Position numbers and translations under genes: made by a program. Of a DNA stretch of 5,737 nucleotides, positions 5,443-5,737 are shown piece after piece. Origin of the DNA: JBGLNJ01 sp964353405 (GTDB lineage Bacteria; Chloroflexota; Anaerolineae; Fen-1058); contig CAYGWJ010000015.1 of assembly GCA_964353405.1 (NCBI GenBank), forward strand, positions 1 through 5,737, in the 5' to 3' direction. The notes beneath the pieces were generated by a model. The model was not told where the DNA came from. It saw only the letters and a program-made list of their open reading frames with translations, and ran no database searches. Position 1 is the first letter of the stretch; every line of letters begins with the position of its first letter.

Positions 5443-5533
5443 CTAGAGCGATTTTCGCGTGGGTGCGAGACCTTTTAGGCGCTTCGCAAGACCAAAGGTC
5501 CAGCCCCTTACACTCAACGGGAAATCGCTCTAG
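5443..5533. mobile_element. MITE-like element, 91 bp, with 12-bp terminal inverted repeats
   Basis: The segment begins CTAGAGCGATTT (5443-5454) and ends AAATCGCTCTAG (5522-5533), exact reverse complements. Beyond the 12 perfect bases the two ends share about half of the next 11, including TG(G/A)GTG. TA lies at both ends (5444-5445 and 5531-5532), as expected for a target duplication of IS630/Tc1-mariner-type elements. Internally GACCTTT (5469-5475) and AAAGGTC (5494-5500) form a nested inverted repeat. There is no coding capacity of its own. It lies in the gap between the GlsB-like and YggT-like genes, with its inner end about eight bases from the YggT ribosome site. A stable palindromic regulatory structure is the alternative. 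Confidence 0.5.
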
Positions 5534-5578
5534 ACTATCCACGATCGGGACCGATGTAGCGTCAGACCGTCAGCGCTG

Positions 5579-5737
5579 CTACCGCCGGTAGCTCCTGCGG
5601 AAGAGGTTGATGATCGCGAGCAGGATGACGGAACCCAGCAGCGTGACCAGCATGGTTGGAACGGTGATCGCATCGTTGATGGTCCCGACCTTAAAGATGG
5701 GGCTGAGAAAGTAACCCGCCAGGAATGCGCCTACGAC
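5579..5737 (-). CDS. GlsB/YeaQ/YmgE-family membrane protein (5' end outside window)
   Basis: Only the last 52 residues are visible. They begin VVGAFLAGYFLSPIFKVG, continue with a short polar turn, then a hydrophobic helix TMLVTLLGSVILLAIINLF (28-46) and a basic end RRSYRR, with a TAG stop at 5579-5581. The G-A-F-L-G-Y-F segment followed by a final helix of GSVILL(x)IINLFRR type matches the C-terminal half of the GlsB/YeaQ/YmgE (transglycosylase-associated) family, three-helix membrane proteins of about 80-100 residues linked to stress and envelope conditions. Their activity is not established; the transglycosylase name is historical. The start lies beyond base 5737. It is upstream of the YggT-like gene on the same strand, separated by the MITE-like repeat. 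Confidence 0.8.
   Translation of the reverse strand, partial: VVGAFLAGYFLSPIFKVGTINDAITVPTMLVTLLGSVILLAIINLFRRSYRR

Noticed and set aside
5426..5542. 39-residue N-terminal extension of the YggT-like protein
   Set aside because: It would be translated through the inverted-repeat element and past an excellent ribosome site for the ATG at 5425.
1..5737. CRISPR arrays, tRNA or rRNA genes
   Set aside because: No regularly spaced repeats and no recognisable tRNA or rRNA segments were seen on either strand.

Overview
The window is 5.7 kb of bacterial chromosome in which every gene I can support lies on the minus strand, so transcription runs from base 5737 towards base 1. The gene set is a GlsB/YeaQ-type protein, a YggT-like protein with long hydrophilic tails, a YtxH protein, a tiny Lmo0937-type membrane protein, a class III-like PPK2 remnant, a diacylglycerol-kinase-type lipid kinase and a PAP2 phosphatase. 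This mix resembles what is seen in Chloroflexota (Anaerolineae/Caldilineae-like genomes), but the taxonomic guess is tentative and rests on general protein style, not a search.

Right part (about 4170-5737): a run of small membrane proteins of stress-associated families. In transcription order these are the C-terminus of a GlsB/YeaQ/YmgE protein, a YggT-like protein, a YtxH protein and a 54-residue Lmo0937-type protein (4170-4334) that is easily missed because of its size. A 91-bp segment with 12-bp perfect terminal inverted repeats ending in TA (5443-5533) sits just upstream of the YggT-like gene and looks like a MITE. A 12-bp perfect hairpin lies between the YtxH gene and the small gene.

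Middle (3750-4106): an open frame holding only the first part of a PPK2 polyphosphate kinase core. It has an intact Walker A region but stops where Walker B should begin, so it is most likely a decayed gene. Small inverted repeats sit at its 5' side.

Left part (1-3657): a tightly spaced four-gene operon. It encodes a lipid kinase of the DAGK/YegS fold with several altered motif residues, a PAP2 membrane phosphatase with all three catalytic motifs, an unrecognised protein that I read as a permuted NlpC/P60 (YiiX/LRAT-like) cysteine hydrolase with a C-terminal membrane anchor, and an ABC-2-type transporter ATPase cut by the window edge. A lipid kinase beside a lipid phosphatase suggests phosphorylation and dephosphorylation of a membrane lipid. 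The hydrolase and ABC exporter may act on the same envelope pathway, but that link is inferred from gene order alone.

The most interesting item is the tail-anchored permuted papain-fold protein embedded in a lipid kinase/phosphatase operon. No CRISPR array, tRNA, rRNA or full insertion sequence was seen, and no gene-free stretch exceeds 300 bases.
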